Shown: in pieces, positions 49,106-58,201 of the stretch
Layout of the letters: each line of letters starts with the position of its first letter
Position numbering within the stretch: position 1 is the stretch's first letter
Assembly: GCF_007954355.1 (NCBI RefSeq)
Contig: NZ_VOLR01000019.1
Location: forward strand, 30,793 to 94,792
Length of the DNA stretch: 64,000 bases
Source: Colwellia hornerae
GTDB taxonomy: Bacteria > Pseudomonadota > Gammaproteobacteria > Enterobacterales > Alteromonadaceae
Direction of reading: 5' to 3'
The notes under the pieces: model-generated
Seen by the model: only the letters and a program-made list of their open reading frames with translations
The model's database searches: none
Told to the model about the DNA's origin: nothing
Made by a program: the position numbers and the translations under genes

Positions 49106-50704
49106 TTACATCCAAGACTTGCGGCTACTCTCTACTTGGTAAAGTGCATTATCAAGTAATTGGTAGGCAAACTCTTGTTTGATAAAAGGAATGTCTTGAG
49201 CGCCTGCGGCTAATACTACTCTTACTGAACTGAGTTTGTGGCGTTTTTGAAACCAACTTTGTTTAAATTGAACTTGTTGAGATTTAAAAATAGGAAAACA
49301 GTAATAGTCGACACCAAAATAACCCTTACGGATATAAATAAAATCTTCATCTTTAGCATAGCCCCAACGAAACCAACGCATAAAAATTAACAAACCAACA
49401 AATAAATAACCGGGAATTATAGCCATTAATAAATTAGTTTTTTCAACAGAGATAAAAAAAACTAATAGTGAAATAAATATTGGGGTGAGAATGTAGCCAA
49501 GATTACGTAACAAGAAGCGTTTACTAATCTTTTGATAATCAACAGTCATCATTTTATTAGTTGGGTATACGTTGTTAACCAAGGCCAAACATTCGCTAGG
49601 ATTAATTGATGGAACAATAATACGATTATTTTCTGCACTCGCTTGATACTGATTTAAAGCACTATTACTTTGCTCAAATTTAAGGTTAATTCGTTTGAGT
49701 ATCACATCAAGCCAATCTTGTTGACGAACTACCATTTGCAGGCGGGATAATCGCATAGTCACTTCATACTTGGTTAACAAACCACTGCGGCGAATATAAC
49801 GATCGCCAACTTTACTTAAGGTGAACTGGTAAAAAGTAATAATAGAACCGGCGATAGAAAATAAGGTAAAAGGTAATAAAATAATAAAAGTTAAGGTCAG
49901 TGCGTATAAACCTACTTGCCACATGGGTTTATCAGCAAACGTTAAGAATTTTTCAAGGTCGATACCTAAGCCATTAAAAAATTCAACAATATAGCGACCA
50001 AAATCATCAAAAAATGGTGCTAAGCCACCAAGGAAAATCCAAATTCTGTTGTTGGTTAAGCCATGAATAATAAGGTCTGTAATACTACGTGTGTTTAAAA
50101 TAGTTTCATTGTTTCGATTCTTTGATGCTAAGTCATTAACTGTTTCGGCCTTGGCATCAGCAACTACTGAACTTGCTATTTTATGCTGAGCTAAAATTTC
50201 TACTTTAAGTTGCTCGGCAAAGTCTACTTTTAAAGCGACGACTTTCGCTTCTTGCATAGCCGAGCCTGCAGTATCGAGCTGGAGACAGGTAAAACCGAAT
50301 GGTCGATAATACAACGGCTGTTCTAGTTTTACGTTTTGAATTTTAGCAAAGGGTAAATTAACGTATTTCTTTGAAATTACGCCAGAGCGTATTTCAATAT
50401 GATCCTGATATAATCGATACTGAAAAAAGTAGAAACTTAAAAAAGTCGAGATCATAATAATGGCGAGTATGGCTAAACCTATTGGTAGCCACAAATGTGG
50501 ATGTGCAATAAAATTATCGTAACCTAAATATAATGCTGGTAAAAAAACGACAATATTGCTTAAAAACCCTACCACAAATTTTGCTAAAAAATAAATAATA
50601 GCGATAGGTGAGATACGTTGCCAGTCTTTGGTGTTTTGTTTCGACGCAAGGGGTTGAATTGTTACTTCGTCATCGCTTTCCAACGTCGTTGTTGATTTAT
50701 CCAT
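49106..50704 (-). CDS. PH-domain (YdbT-like) membrane protein
   Basis: A 532-residue membrane protein with three bacterial PH (bPH2) regions separated by paired hydrophobic helices. The PH blocks are seen at YQDHIEIRSGVISKKYVNLP, VGDRYIRRSGLLTKYEVTMR and EDFIYIRKGYFGVDYYCFP. This is the YdbT layout; E. coli and Bacillus relatives are of uncertain function, some linked to stress or bacteriocin resistance. It overlaps the partner PH gene by eight bases. ATGs at 50704 and 50713 are both possible. Confidence 0.8.
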   Translation of the reverse strand: MDKSTTTLESDDEVTIQPLASKQNTKDWQRISPIAIIYFLAKFVVGFLSNIVVFLPALYLGYDNFIAHPHLWLPIGLAILAIIMISTFLSFYFFQYRLYQDHIEIRSGVISKKYVNLPFAKIQNVKLEQPLYYRPFGFTCLQLDTAGSAMQEAKVVALKVDFAEQLKVEILAQHKIASSVVADAKAETVNDLASKNRNNETILNTRSITDLIIHGLTNNRIWIFLGGLAPFFDDFGRYIVEFFNGLGIDLEKFLTFADKPMWQVGLYALTLTFIILLPFTLFSIAGSIITFYQFTLSKVGDRYIRRSGLLTKYEVTMRLSRLQMVVRQQDWLDVILKRINLKFEQSNSALNQYQASAENNRIIVPSINPSECLALVNNVYPTNKMMTVDYQKISKRFLLRNLGYILTPIFISLLVFFISVEKTNLLMAIIPGYLFVGLLIFMRWFRWGYAKDEDFIYIRKGYFGVDYYCFPIFKSQQVQFKQSWFQKRHKLSSVRVVLAAGAQDIPFIKQEFAYQLLDNALYQVESSRKSWM

Positions 50705-51263
50705 GATGGTTAACATCTTTGTGATCAAGAATAAATTGGCGAATGCTCTCCGCTTTCTCTAACGGTAAACCCGGGATTTCAAAGGTGTGCAGTGCACCAC
50801 CAGCGCTGAAAACTTGCAGTTTAGCCAAACCTATCTTTCGGTCAATAGGACCACGCTTTAGCTCTACATGTTGAATACGTAGCATAGGTTGGCTAACTGT
50901 TTTGAGAAAAATAACACCACTTTGATAACTAAGGTCTTGTTGGCGAAGTGCGTAAAATTTTCTTTTATCGGCAACTATAGTGTAAAGGGTACTCATAAAA
51001 CCAACCAGTGCTATTACCCAAATAACATAACTTACAAAGTTATTTACTGCGGTAGTTAAGGTAATAAAGTGTTGTAGCTGAACGATGAATAAAATACTTA
51101 TAATAAACAGGGTGATAAATAAGGTGATATAGCGATTACTTTTTGCATAAAGTGGCGATAACATTTCAAAGTTCAGTGAGTCTAACCTTGGTAAATCTTT
51201 ACTTGTTAAACCTGTGTTTGAAAAGTGAACCTTTCCTGGGATATTCTCGGTGCCCTGCATCAT
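50697..51263 (-). CDS. PH-domain (YdbS-like) membrane protein
   Basis: A 188-residue partner of the YdbT-like protein. Two hydrophobic helices (about 49-90) are followed by one bPH2 domain (LSYQSGVIFLKTVSQPMLRIQ, then LQVFSAGGALHTFEIPGL). YdbS and YdbT genes are normally paired, as here, with an eight-base overlap. The ATG at 51263 has AGGAAT upstream; 9 codons of upstream frame are unlikely to be used. Confidence 0.8.
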   Translation of the reverse strand: MMQGTENIPGKVHFSNTGLTSKDLPRLDSLNFEMLSPLYAKSNRYITLFITLFIISILFIVQLQHFITLTTAVNNFVSYVIWVIALVGFMSTLYTIVADKRKFYALRQQDLSYQSGVIFLKTVSQPMLRIQHVELKRGPIDRKIGLAKLQVFSAGGALHTFEIPGLPLEKAESIRQFILDHKDVNHHG

Positions 51264-51393
51264 CGCTATTCCTATTATTTTTATTATCAAAGGTGTGGGT
51301 AATCGTTATTATAATGCTTAATATGAACCTAACAATATGATTCATATTGGTGCGGAGCTTGACTTTCTTAGACGACTTTTTAGGTGTTTAGTA

Positions 51394-52200
51394 TTATTCT
51401 GGTGATAAATAACCTAAATTCATTAAGCGCTTCTCATCAAATGTGTTTATAACATCACCGATAATTACTAATGTTGGTGGTTTTATATCATGTAATTCAA
51501 CCAAGTGGTTTAACCCCGCTAACGTACCACGGTAAACTTGTTGTTCAGGATTTGTTCCTTTATAAATCAATGCAGCGGGTGTTGAAGCTTTACGACCCGC
51601 CTTAATCAGCTGGTCACTGATGATGGGTAAGCTTTTGATACCCATATAAAAGACAACGGTTTGTTTATTATCATTTAGAGTGTGCCATGGCAGTGATAAT
51701 TCACCATTGTCTTGGACGTTACCCGTAATAAATGTGCAACTTTGTGCGACTTGTCTATGCGTTAAAGGGATACCTACATAACTTGTACAAGCCGAGGCTG
51801 CGGTCATTCCTGGCACAATATGACAAGCGATACCATTTTTTAAGGAAAATTGTGCTTCTTCTCCACCACGGCCAAAAACAAAAGGATCACCACCTTTTAA
51901 GCGTAAAACTTTTTTGTTTTGTTTAGCGTAATCAACTAATAGCTGATTAATATTATCTTGAGGTACTCGATGTTCGGCTTGCTTTTTACCGACATAAATT
52001 CGCTGACAATCTTCGGGTAATAACGCTAAAATTTCGGCGCTTACTAACCGGTCGTAAATAACCACTTCAGCTTGTTTAATAAAACGAAAAGCTTGTAAGG
52101 TCAGTAAATCAGGGTCGCCAGGACCCGCGCCAACTAGAGCAACTTCGCCACAAGAAAAAGCTTGTTTATTTTTAGGTGAGTCAGGGATTGTTAACGTCAT
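51394..52200 (-). CDS. cobA: Uroporphyrinogen-III C-methyltransferase
   Basis: Adds two methyl groups from S-adenosylmethionine to uroporphyrinogen III, giving precorrin-2 for sirohaem or cobalamin. The 268-residue stand-alone enzyme has VALVGAGPGDPDLLTLQAF, the YVGKKQAEHRVPQ loop, RLKGGDPFVFGRGGEEA and VPGMTAASACTSYVGIPLTH. It lacks the CysG dehydrogenase domain. No cobalamin genes are adjacent, so sirohaem synthesis is the more likely use. It is three bases after the carbonic anhydrase gene. Confidence 0.93.
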   Translation of the reverse strand: MTLTIPDSPKNKQAFSCGEVALVGAGPGDPDLLTLQAFRFIKQAEVVIYDRLVSAEILALLPEDCQRIYVGKKQAEHRVPQDNINQLLVDYAKQNKKVLRLKGGDPFVFGRGGEEAQFSLKNGIACHIVPGMTAASACTSYVGIPLTHRQVAQSCTFITGNVQDNGELSLPWHTLNDNKQTVVFYMGIKSLPIISDQLIKAGRKASTPAALIYKGTNPEQQVYRGTLAGLNHLVELHDIKPPTLVIIGDVINTFDEKRLMNLGYLSPE

Positions 52201-52203
52201 AGC

Positions 52204-52803
52204 TTACTTACCATTAGAAGAGACATTTAAGTTCTTCAAAATACCGTCGTGTATATTATAAACAAAGCCGTGCACGGTAACATCTTGGTTTGCATTCCAG
52301 GCACTAACTAATGTGGTGGTATGACAAACGTTTGCTACTTGCTCAATTACATTGAGCTCGCAGAGTAAATTGACCTTTGTCTGGTGATCTTCAACGGCAT
52401 CAAGACGCTCTTTGTGAAAACGATAGACATCTTTAATATGCCCTAGCCAGTTATCTATTAGGCCATGACGCTTGTTATCAACTGATGCTATAATTCCGCC
52501 GCAGCCATAGTGACCACACACTATTATATGTTTTACTTTCAGGTTTTCTACGGCAAATTGAATAACAGAAAGACAATTTAAATCAGTATGGATGACTTGA
52601 TTAGCAATATTACGATGAACAAAAACTTCGCCCGGTGACATACCCAGTAATTCATTGGCAGGTACTCTTGAGTCAGAACACCCTATCCATAAATATTCGG
52701 GTTTTTGTTGTTCTGACAAGCGTTTAAAAAAATCAGGGTCTTCTTTTTTTATGTTTTCAGCCCACTGCTGATTATTGTCGAACAAATGTTGAATAGAAGT
52801 CAC
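52204..52803 (-). CDS. can: Beta-class carbonic anhydrase
   Basis: Interconverts CO2 and bicarbonate in the cytoplasm. The 199-residue protein has all zinc and catalytic residues at the E. coli Can positions: C42, D44 and R46 in CSDSRVPANE, and H98 and C101 in CGHYGCGG. It is followed after three bases by cobA on the same strand. Confidence 0.95.
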   Translation of the reverse strand: MTSIQHLFDNNQQWAENIKKEDPDFFKRLSEQQKPEYLWIGCSDSRVPANELLGMSPGEVFVHRNIANQVIHTDLNCLSVIQFAVENLKVKHIIVCGHYGCGGIIASVDNKRHGLIDNWLGHIKDVYRFHKERLDAVEDHQTKVNLLCELNVIEQVANVCHTTTLVSAWNANQDVTVHGFVYNIHDGILKNLNVSSNGK

Positions 52804-52968
52804 GGGATACCTTAGTAAATAATCTATAAATTGATTTTATGAGAATACCGCGAGAAGTGGAAGATAAATGTCAGATCAATTATTTATGACGTATATCCAT
52901 TTAGTCGCGAACTTAGCTATAATTGCCAACATTATTAAAAACTAGTCAGGCAGAGTTCTGGCAACAAC

Positions 52969-53232
52969 ATGTGCACGACATACCTTAGTAAAACGCAACG
53001 AAAACACTTAGCTAAAAGGTAAAATAGCAAAAGGAGCTGATTTTGTTGTACAGACTAAGAAAAATTCAACTTGTCCATTAGCTATAAAGGCGGGGGATTT
53101 AGGTGAGTTTATGCAAGGCTAAATGGCTAATGCTTTTGATGACGTAGTTTTTAAAATAAAGTTTTAGCGGTACATCAGCCGATGTAAACAACGTTTGGTG
53201 TTTATTTAATCGAAACCATTGATCGTCATTAA
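52969..53232 (+). pseudogene. ppiC: Decayed ppiC (parvulin) gene
   Basis: One frame reads ARHTLVK, stop, KGKIAKGADFVVQTKKNSTC, PLAIKAGDLGEFMQG, stop, MANAFDDVVFKIKF, stop. After a frame change come TTFGVYLIETIDRH and a TAA. This follows the small parvulin PpiC along its length (ARHILVK, KGADF, HSxCPSGxxGGDLGEFxxG, VPAFDxVVF, TQFGYHLIEV). At least three stops and one shift show that the gene is dead. Intact PpiC is a cytoplasmic prolyl isomerase of about 92 residues. Confidence 0.82.
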
Positions 53233-53396
53233 TCTACTTTTTTATCTTTTTCTTCTTGTTCTTTCGAACGCTCTTTAATACGGGTTAGTTGTTCTTTGTT
53301 GAGATTGAATTTTTGCGCTGACTTTTTAAGCACCATAACACCACCCACTATGCTCCCTAATGCGATAATGATAATAAAAATTACAAAAATAGACAT
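53229..53396 (-). CDS. Small DUF2897-like membrane protein
   Basis: A 55-residue frame with one N-terminal helix (MSIFVIFIIIIALGSIVGGV, then MVLKKSAQKF) and a highly charged tail ending KERSKEQEEKDKKVD. Size and layout fit the DUF2897 family of small gammaproteobacterial proteins; the role is unknown. GGAAGG lies ten bases upstream of the ATG on the minus strand. Its stop overlaps the end of the decayed ppiC on the other strand. Confidence 0.7.
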   Translation of the reverse strand: MSIFVIFIIIIALGSIVGGVMVLKKSAQKFNLNKEQLTRIKERSKEQEEKDKKVD

Positions 53397-53644
53397 TTAT
53401 TTACCTTCCTCTTTGTATTCACCTTCGACACTTATCACAATCTTATGAAGTGTTGTTGGTAACGTTGAATGTTCAACCATTAATTGTTATTGAGTATAGC
53501 TAAAATAACAGCCAATTTTTGCTGAATGTAGTCTTTTAGTAAATATTGTTAGCAAAAATGTTAAATAATAGGTAATTTATAGGTAATAAGGACAAATAGC
53601 TTAAATCTAAGCTGTTTTTTTTAAACTAACCAGATGGATACTCT

Positions 53645-54811
53645 ATGTTTACTCGCTTAAGCGTGAAATTACTTATACCGACTGCGGTTGTTGGACTGTT
53701 AACTGTGCTATTTATTTTGCTTTTTACAGATGAGCTAAGTAAGTCGTCTGTTATCGGTATATTGTCTGTTTTAGTTATTGCCCAATTAATGTCAGGCTAT
53801 ATATTTATTGAAAAGCAGTTATCGTCTCGATTAAAAAAATTACAACATTATTTGGCACTTGTGGTGAGTACTAAACAGGCGCCTCCTGGTCCATTAGTTG
53901 ATGAAGGAAGCGATGAACTTGCTCAAGCAACGAATGCACTTAGTGCCTTTATCGGAGATCTATCAGATGTACTTGCTGAATTACGCACTGAGTCTGAATC
54001 CTTAAAAGAAGGCTCATTTTTATTAGCCACACAAATGACTGATTCAGTTAAAGCTGTCGATGATTCTGCTCGTCAAATAGAGCTCATGGCTCACTCTATT
54101 GATGAAGTTGCTTCAACGTCTAGTATACTTTCAGACAGTGCTTCACAGGTAAGTGAAACGACTAATCAAGTCATTGACATCTTATCGCAAGGTACAACAT
54201 CTTCAAATACTAGTCAGCAGACCATTGAAGCTTTTTCTGAAGAAGTTACCGAAATGGCCACCGACTTGGCCTTATTGCAAACAGAGTGTTCCAATATAGG
54301 ATCTGTGCTTGACGTTATCCGTGGCATTGCCGACCAAACTAATTTACTGGCATTAAATGCTGCGATAGAAGCAGCGCGAGCGGGTGAGCAAGGTCGCGGT
54401 TTTGCGGTTGTTGCCGATGAAGTAAGAGCTCTTGCGCATAGAACACAAGAAGCAACGGTTGAAATTCACTCAATGGTTGAAGGTTTGCAAGAGAAATCAA
54501 CGAATGCCGTAACGGCTATTTCGCGTGGTCAAGCATTGACGCAAGACAGCTTAACGCATTCAGCAGAAGTTGTTGAAGCGTTAGAGCAAATAGGACGAGT
54601 CTTTAATGAGGTTAATGCCTTAACTTCTCAAATTGCTAGTGGCACTGAACAGCAACAACAATCAACTGCATCGGTTAATACCAATATGGCTGAAGTTGCC
54701 TCTTTAAGCCGAGATATCACTAATGGCTTAAGTTCTGTTGCCCAGCACGCTGAGCAGCAGCAAAAGATATCTATCGATGTTGCTACGACCCTAAATAGGA
54801 TTTGTGTTTAG
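53645..54811 (+). CDS. Short methyl-accepting chemotaxis protein
   Basis: A 388-residue chemoreceptor with two N-terminal helices (about 7-26 and 34-53) and almost no periplasmic loop, so it has no classical ligand-binding domain. A short linker leads to the signalling domain, whose hairpin tip is [20 protein letters not shown] with [19 protein letters not shown]. It probably senses an internal or membrane signal and controls CheA. No che genes are adjacent. A terminator follows. Confidence 0.92.
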   Translation: MFTRLSVKLLIPTAVVGLLTVLFILLFTDELSKSSVIGILSVLVIAQLMSGYIFIEKQLSSRLKKLQHYLALVVSTKQAPPGPLVDEGSDELAQATNALSAFIGDLSDVLAELRTESESLKEGSFLLATQMTDSVKAVDDSARQIELMAHSIDEVASTSSILSDSASQVSETTNQVIDILSQGTTSSNTSQQTIEAFSEEVTEMATDLALLQTECSNIGSVLDVIRGIADQTNLLALNAAIEAARAGEQGRGFAVVADEVRALAHRTQEATVEIHSMVEGLQEKSTNAVTAISRGQALTQDSLTHSAEVVEALEQIGRVFNEVNALTSQIASGTEQQQQSTASVNTNMAEVASLSRDITNGLSSVAQHAEQQQKISIDVATTLNRICV

Positions 54812-54851
54812 AAAGCAGGATGTAAATGCACAGAGAGTGACGTTTTATCAT

Positions 54852-54877
54852 AAGCCCATTTAAACATGGGCTTTTTT
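54852..54877 (+). terminator. Rho-independent terminator after the chemoreceptor gene
   Basis: AAGCCCAT and ATGGGCTT pair around a 6-base loop and run into TTTTTT, 40 bases after the stop. Confidence 0.85.
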
Positions 54878-55965
54878 ATGTACAGGATGAAGGTAATGAT
54901 TTTTTTAAGAAACATCATAAGTACCCCCTATCAATCAGGGCAATGTCATTAAGGCATTAGTACATGCTTGTATATCGCCATAAAGGAGTGACGATGTTTA
55001 CAACAGCAAGAGCATTCCTAGGCATTCATGCCATCATTACTTTCGTGTCTGTTGATGTCGAGTGAAGTCCCTGTGATTTCCTATAATGTTTGATATTGCT
55101 ATCACATTCGACAGTTGACTTTTAAAAAGCAATAGACAGATTAATTTGTTTTTTAGAAATTGCATGTCAGTCAAAACCTCTGATATTCAGCCAGCAATAT
55201 TAATGATCACTTTATGTGCATTACAGTTAGCAATTCGTTAATTCCTAAGTCTGTTTTAAGCTCAAAGCCGACTGTGGAGTTCAAATTTTAGATGTTAATT
55301 ATGAGGCTAAAGTTACTATTAACAGAATGATAAATCAAAGATCGCTTTACCAATATCCAATTTCGACTAACAACGGATAAAATTCCGTTAGTACGCATAT
55401 ATTAAGTTTTATCACCTTGTTTTATTCGAAATCCATTATCATCAATGAATATACTTTATGATGTAAAATCAATAACTTGAGTTTGTAGTGATAGCAACGG
55501 ATGACATATCTAGCCAACTGATTACAAGTCAGTTGCTAGGTGGTAGATATGTATTGAATATACTGGTCTGTAGCGGTGTTTCAGTTGTGAATAACAATAA
55601 TTAGCACCACTGAACTTTAATCAATTACACTACTAAAGTGTGTGTTTTGGGTTGGTTAATTTCGAGTTTATTGATGATTTGTATCAAGTTAAAAATGAAA
55701 TTTAATCGCCCAATAATACTTTTATACTGAAACTAATTTAAAATACAGTTTGTTGATATTATGTAATCAACCCAACTGGTTGATGAGTTTATTGGTGTCA
55801 GGTTTTTTTACAGCGCTACATAATTTGAAATAGTCTAAATTATCATCATGTTGAAATAGTTAGGTATTTTAAGTTTGGTATGTTTTTTGTATTAAAGGTT
55901 AATAAATTACTAATTTAACGATTACCTACCAAAAAAGATGGAAAGGGATCAAAAAGGAATATCAC
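54878..55965. other. Long gene-free stretch before the PEP-CTERM gene
   Basis: More than 1 kb, mostly AT-rich, with no supported gene. A 24-codon frame at 54994 (MFTTARAFLGIHAIITFVSV) follows AAAGGAG and is too short to judge. CAGGGCAATGTCATTAAGGC at 54937 resembles the kind of end seen in some transposons, so a vanished insertion is possible. An inverted repeat (CTAACAACGGA...TCCGTTAG, about 55368-55393) is present. The last 100 bases hold the promoter of the next gene. Confidence 0.4.
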
Positions 55966-56688
55966 ATGAAACTTAAATGTTTGAAGTCTATTTATACAGG
56001 ACTACTTATTTTAATCAGTGGAGCTGCTAATGCGGGCATAATACCAGTAGGTATACAAACTAATCTCACACAAGCTACTATAGATAATTGGGGATGGACA
56101 GAGTGTGGTAGATCTTCAGCGTCGTCGAGGAGTAACACCATACAAACTGTTGTTAATAGTTGTAGTGGTGAATATACGATGATGGCAGCGTGGGACGCAT
56201 CTTTAAATGTATATGGGATTGCTGCGGCAGGAGAAACGGGTGTAGTTACAAATAATACTTTCGCTAGCTCTAGTGATGAGCAAAATTTTCTTAAACTCGA
56301 TAACTGGAGTAACGGTGTTAATTTTTATAAAACTGCCGGCTATGGATCTTGGGGATTCACTAGTATAGATTCAGTATATTTGAGTAGTGCTGATGTCAAT
56401 TTAATGGGTTCTCGCCGAGGAGAAGGAGGTACTCAGACTTCTGAAATTGAAACTGGGAAGGACGCGATAGGCTTATCATGGCATGTTAGTAGTGCGACAC
56501 AGTTTGGAACGGGTTGGGGTTACAACGCTACTGGTGGTGATAATGATTGGACGCCTATCTATCAAAGCGGTGACCAGAGAGTATTTTTTACAACTAACAA
56601 AATTGACGTTCCAGAACCATCTACACTTGCTATTTTTGCATTAGGAATGATTGGTTTAGCATCACGTCGATTTAAGAAACAATCTTAA
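55966..56688 (+). CDS. PEP-CTERM sorting-signal exported protein
   Basis: A 240-residue exported protein. It has an N-terminal signal peptide (cut likely after GAANA near residue 23). The C-terminus is a PEP-CTERM signal: the motif VPEPSTLAIFALGMIGLASR is a PEP box plus helix, then RRFKKQS. Such signals are cut by exosortase, and the proteins usually belong to the exopolysaccharide or biofilm surface. The middle (rich in Ser, Gly, Asn and Trp) matches no domain I know. No exosortase gene is in the window. GGAATATCAC precedes the ATG. Confidence 0.88.
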   Translation: MKLKCLKSIYTGLLILISGAANAGIIPVGIQTNLTQATIDNWGWTECGRSSASSRSNTIQTVVNSCSGEYTMMAAWDASLNVYGIAAAGETGVVTNNTFASSSDEQNFLKLDNWSNGVNFYKTAGYGSWGFTSIDSVYLSSADVNLMGSRRGEGGTQTSEIETGKDAIGLSWHVSSATQFGTGWGYNATGGDNDWTPIYQSGDQRVFFTTNKIDVPEPSTLAIFALGMIGLASRRFKKQS

Positions 56689-56712
56689 TAATTTAATATT
56701 GTTTGATTCTAG

Positions 56713-56743
56713 AAAACACTGGTCGTCATGGTCAGTGTTTTTT
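56713..56743 (+). terminator. Terminator after the PEP-CTERM gene
   Basis: AAAACACTG and CAGTGTTTT pair around an 11-base loop and run into TTTT, 25 bases after the stop. Confidence 0.75.
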
Positions 56744-57058
56744 GTATCTGGTGATTTGTAAATCAGGTTGTTTCACCTTAAAACCAGCACCATAGGATTA
56801 AGCATCCTTTGCTAATCATGATAAATAAAGGCTTCTGGCTAATATTGGTAAACTAATAGCACTACTTGAGCATAATAATTCGCTTCAAACCCCAAATTAT
56901 TCCTATCGAGTGACGGCAATGGTGGCTAAGCGGACTATTTATTAAAACAGGTTATCTTGGTGGTCAATGTGATCTGAAGAGATCAATCACAGACATTATG
57001 CGTAGTAACACATGAACGCTCGAGTCTAAGTTGAGCTTTCATGTTTAGGTCGTTATTT
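56744..57058. other. Non-coding stretch before the cobO-side repeats
   Basis: About 315 bases in which I see no gene, clear promoter or RNA. It joins the PEP-CTERM terminator to the repeat cluster at 57059. Confidence 0.4.
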
Positions 57059-57171
57059 CGCCATGCTGATACTGAAATAAATTCAGTATGACGGAGTTGG
57101 TATCAGCATTACGGAGTTGTTATCAGCATGGCGAAGTTGGTATCAGCATGGCGGAGTTATTATAGGATGCT
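57059..57171. repeat. Palindromic element plus 20-bp tandem repeats
   Basis: A CGCCATGCTGA element carries the palindrome ATACTGAAATAAATTCAGTAT. From 57092 a 20-base unit (CGGAGTTGGTATCAGCATTA) follows at 57092, 57112, 57132 and, partly, 57152, with one to four changes per copy. It belongs to the same loose family as the repeats at 1981-2203 and 4433. It sits at the 3' end of cobO. Confidence 0.75.
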
Positions 57172-57178
57172 TGAGTTA

Positions 57179-57784
57179 TTACCAATCAATGCCTTTTTGT
57201 GCTTTTATATTATTATCAAAAGCATGTTTTATCGATTGCACTTCACTTACCGTGTCAGCTAATTCCAATAATGAACGGTGTGCGCCACGGCCTGTGGCTA
57301 TTACATGTTGCATGGGCGGGCGATTAGCGATGGCGTCTAGTACTTCATCAAGATCAAGGTATTTAAACGACAACATATAAGTCAGTTCATCAAGTAGCAC
57401 AACATCAACGGTTTCGTCAGCTAATAGTTTCTTTGCTTCTTTCCAAACAAGTTGAGCAGCGGCAATATCGGTTGATTTATCTTGTGTATTCCAAGTAAAC
57501 CCTGTTGCCATCACGTGAAAAGGTACGCCGAGCTTTTCTAGGACATTTCTTTCGCCACAAGCCCAAGTGCCTTTTATAAACTGAATGGCTGCTGCGTTTA
57601 GACCGTGTCCTACTGCGCGAGTTAGCGTGCCAAATCCTGATGTTGACTTACCCTTACCGTTACCTGTAATTACAATTAATATACCGCGTTCATCAGTGGC
57701 AGCATCAACTCTTGCATCAACTTTGTCTTTTACTTTTTGCATGCGTGCTTGGTGTTTTTCACTTTTTTGTGTTTCGTCAACCAT
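57179..57784 (-). CDS. cobO: Corrinoid adenosyltransferase (CobO/BtuR type)
   Basis: Transfers the adenosyl group of ATP to cob(I)alamin or cobyrinic acid diamide, making coenzyme B12 forms. The 201-residue protein has the P-loop VITGNGKGKSTSGFGTLTRA, then IQFIKGTWACGERNVLEKLG, VVLLDELTYMLSFKYL and VIATGRGAHRSLLELAD. It is used in both synthesis and salvage. A cobalamin riboswitch lies upstream. AGGAATACTC precedes the ATG. No other B12 genes are adjacent. Confidence 0.95.
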   Translation of the reverse strand: MVDETQKSEKHQARMQKVKDKVDARVDAATDERGILIVITGNGKGKSTSGFGTLTRAVGHGLNAAAIQFIKGTWACGERNVLEKLGVPFHVMATGFTWNTQDKSTDIAAAQLVWKEAKKLLADETVDVVLLDELTYMLSFKYLDLDEVLDAIANRPPMQHVIATGRGAHRSLLELADTVSEVQSIKHAFDNNIKAQKGIDW

Positions 57785-57914
57785 GAGTATTCCTATGGGT
57801 AATTATAGTTTTTTTAAAGAGGAGAAAAGGCAAGGCTAACGTTAAGGGGGTCCCTTAAAAAATAGCAATTTACCGTGTATTCCCGCACGATTTTATTGAT
57901 GTTAATGGTGGTAA

Positions 57915-58040
57915 TCTTATTGTGGATAGGTATGCTGACTCATTGGCAACTTGTAAGTCACTGCAATTTACAGTTGCGGGAACAGTCAAGGTTTCTCACC
58001 TTATTCCCTAAACACGTTTACGTTGTGTTAGTTTACGAGA
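57915..58040 (-). ncRNA. Cobalamin riboswitch upstream of cobO
   Basis: On the minus strand the conserved core is seen in order: AGGGAATAAGGTGAGAAACC, then ACTGTTCCCGCAACTGTAA, then a hairpin region, then GAGTCAGCATACCT. These match the adenosylcobalamin aptamer pattern (GGGAA, GGTGAAAATCC, GCTGTCCCGCAACTGTAA, GTCAGxATACCTGCC). The element is about 130-250 bases before the cobO ATG. A hairpin TTAAGGG-AC-CCCCTTAA (about 57843-57860) lies between and may be part of the expression platform. Confidence 0.9.
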
Positions 58041-58130
58041 TTTTTAATTATTTACAATATCTAGCGGCGTAAACACCGCCGATTTTATGTTTTTGGTAAA
58101 TAGAATCTAAGGCAGGGAATTTTCAGTAAT

Positions 58131-58160
58131 AAAAATGCCAACAATAGTTGTTGGCATTTT
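58131..58160 (-). terminator. Terminator after pepO, possibly two-way
   Basis: AAAATGCCAACA and TGTTGGCATTTT pair with a 4-base loop (ATAG shared), followed by TTTTT on the minus strand, 40 bases after the pepO stop. Confidence 0.8.
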
Positions 58161-58201
58161 AGTGTTTTTTAATAATAACGTTATTTAGCTAAGCGATTGG
58201 C

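Noticed and set aside
54937..55060. Insertion sequence remnant
   Set aside because: Only a short end-like sequence is seen; no transposase frame, second end or target duplication could be found.
57875..58072. A 65-codon plus-strand frame
   Set aside because: It runs antisense across the cobalamin riboswitch core and has no family match or good ribosome binding site.
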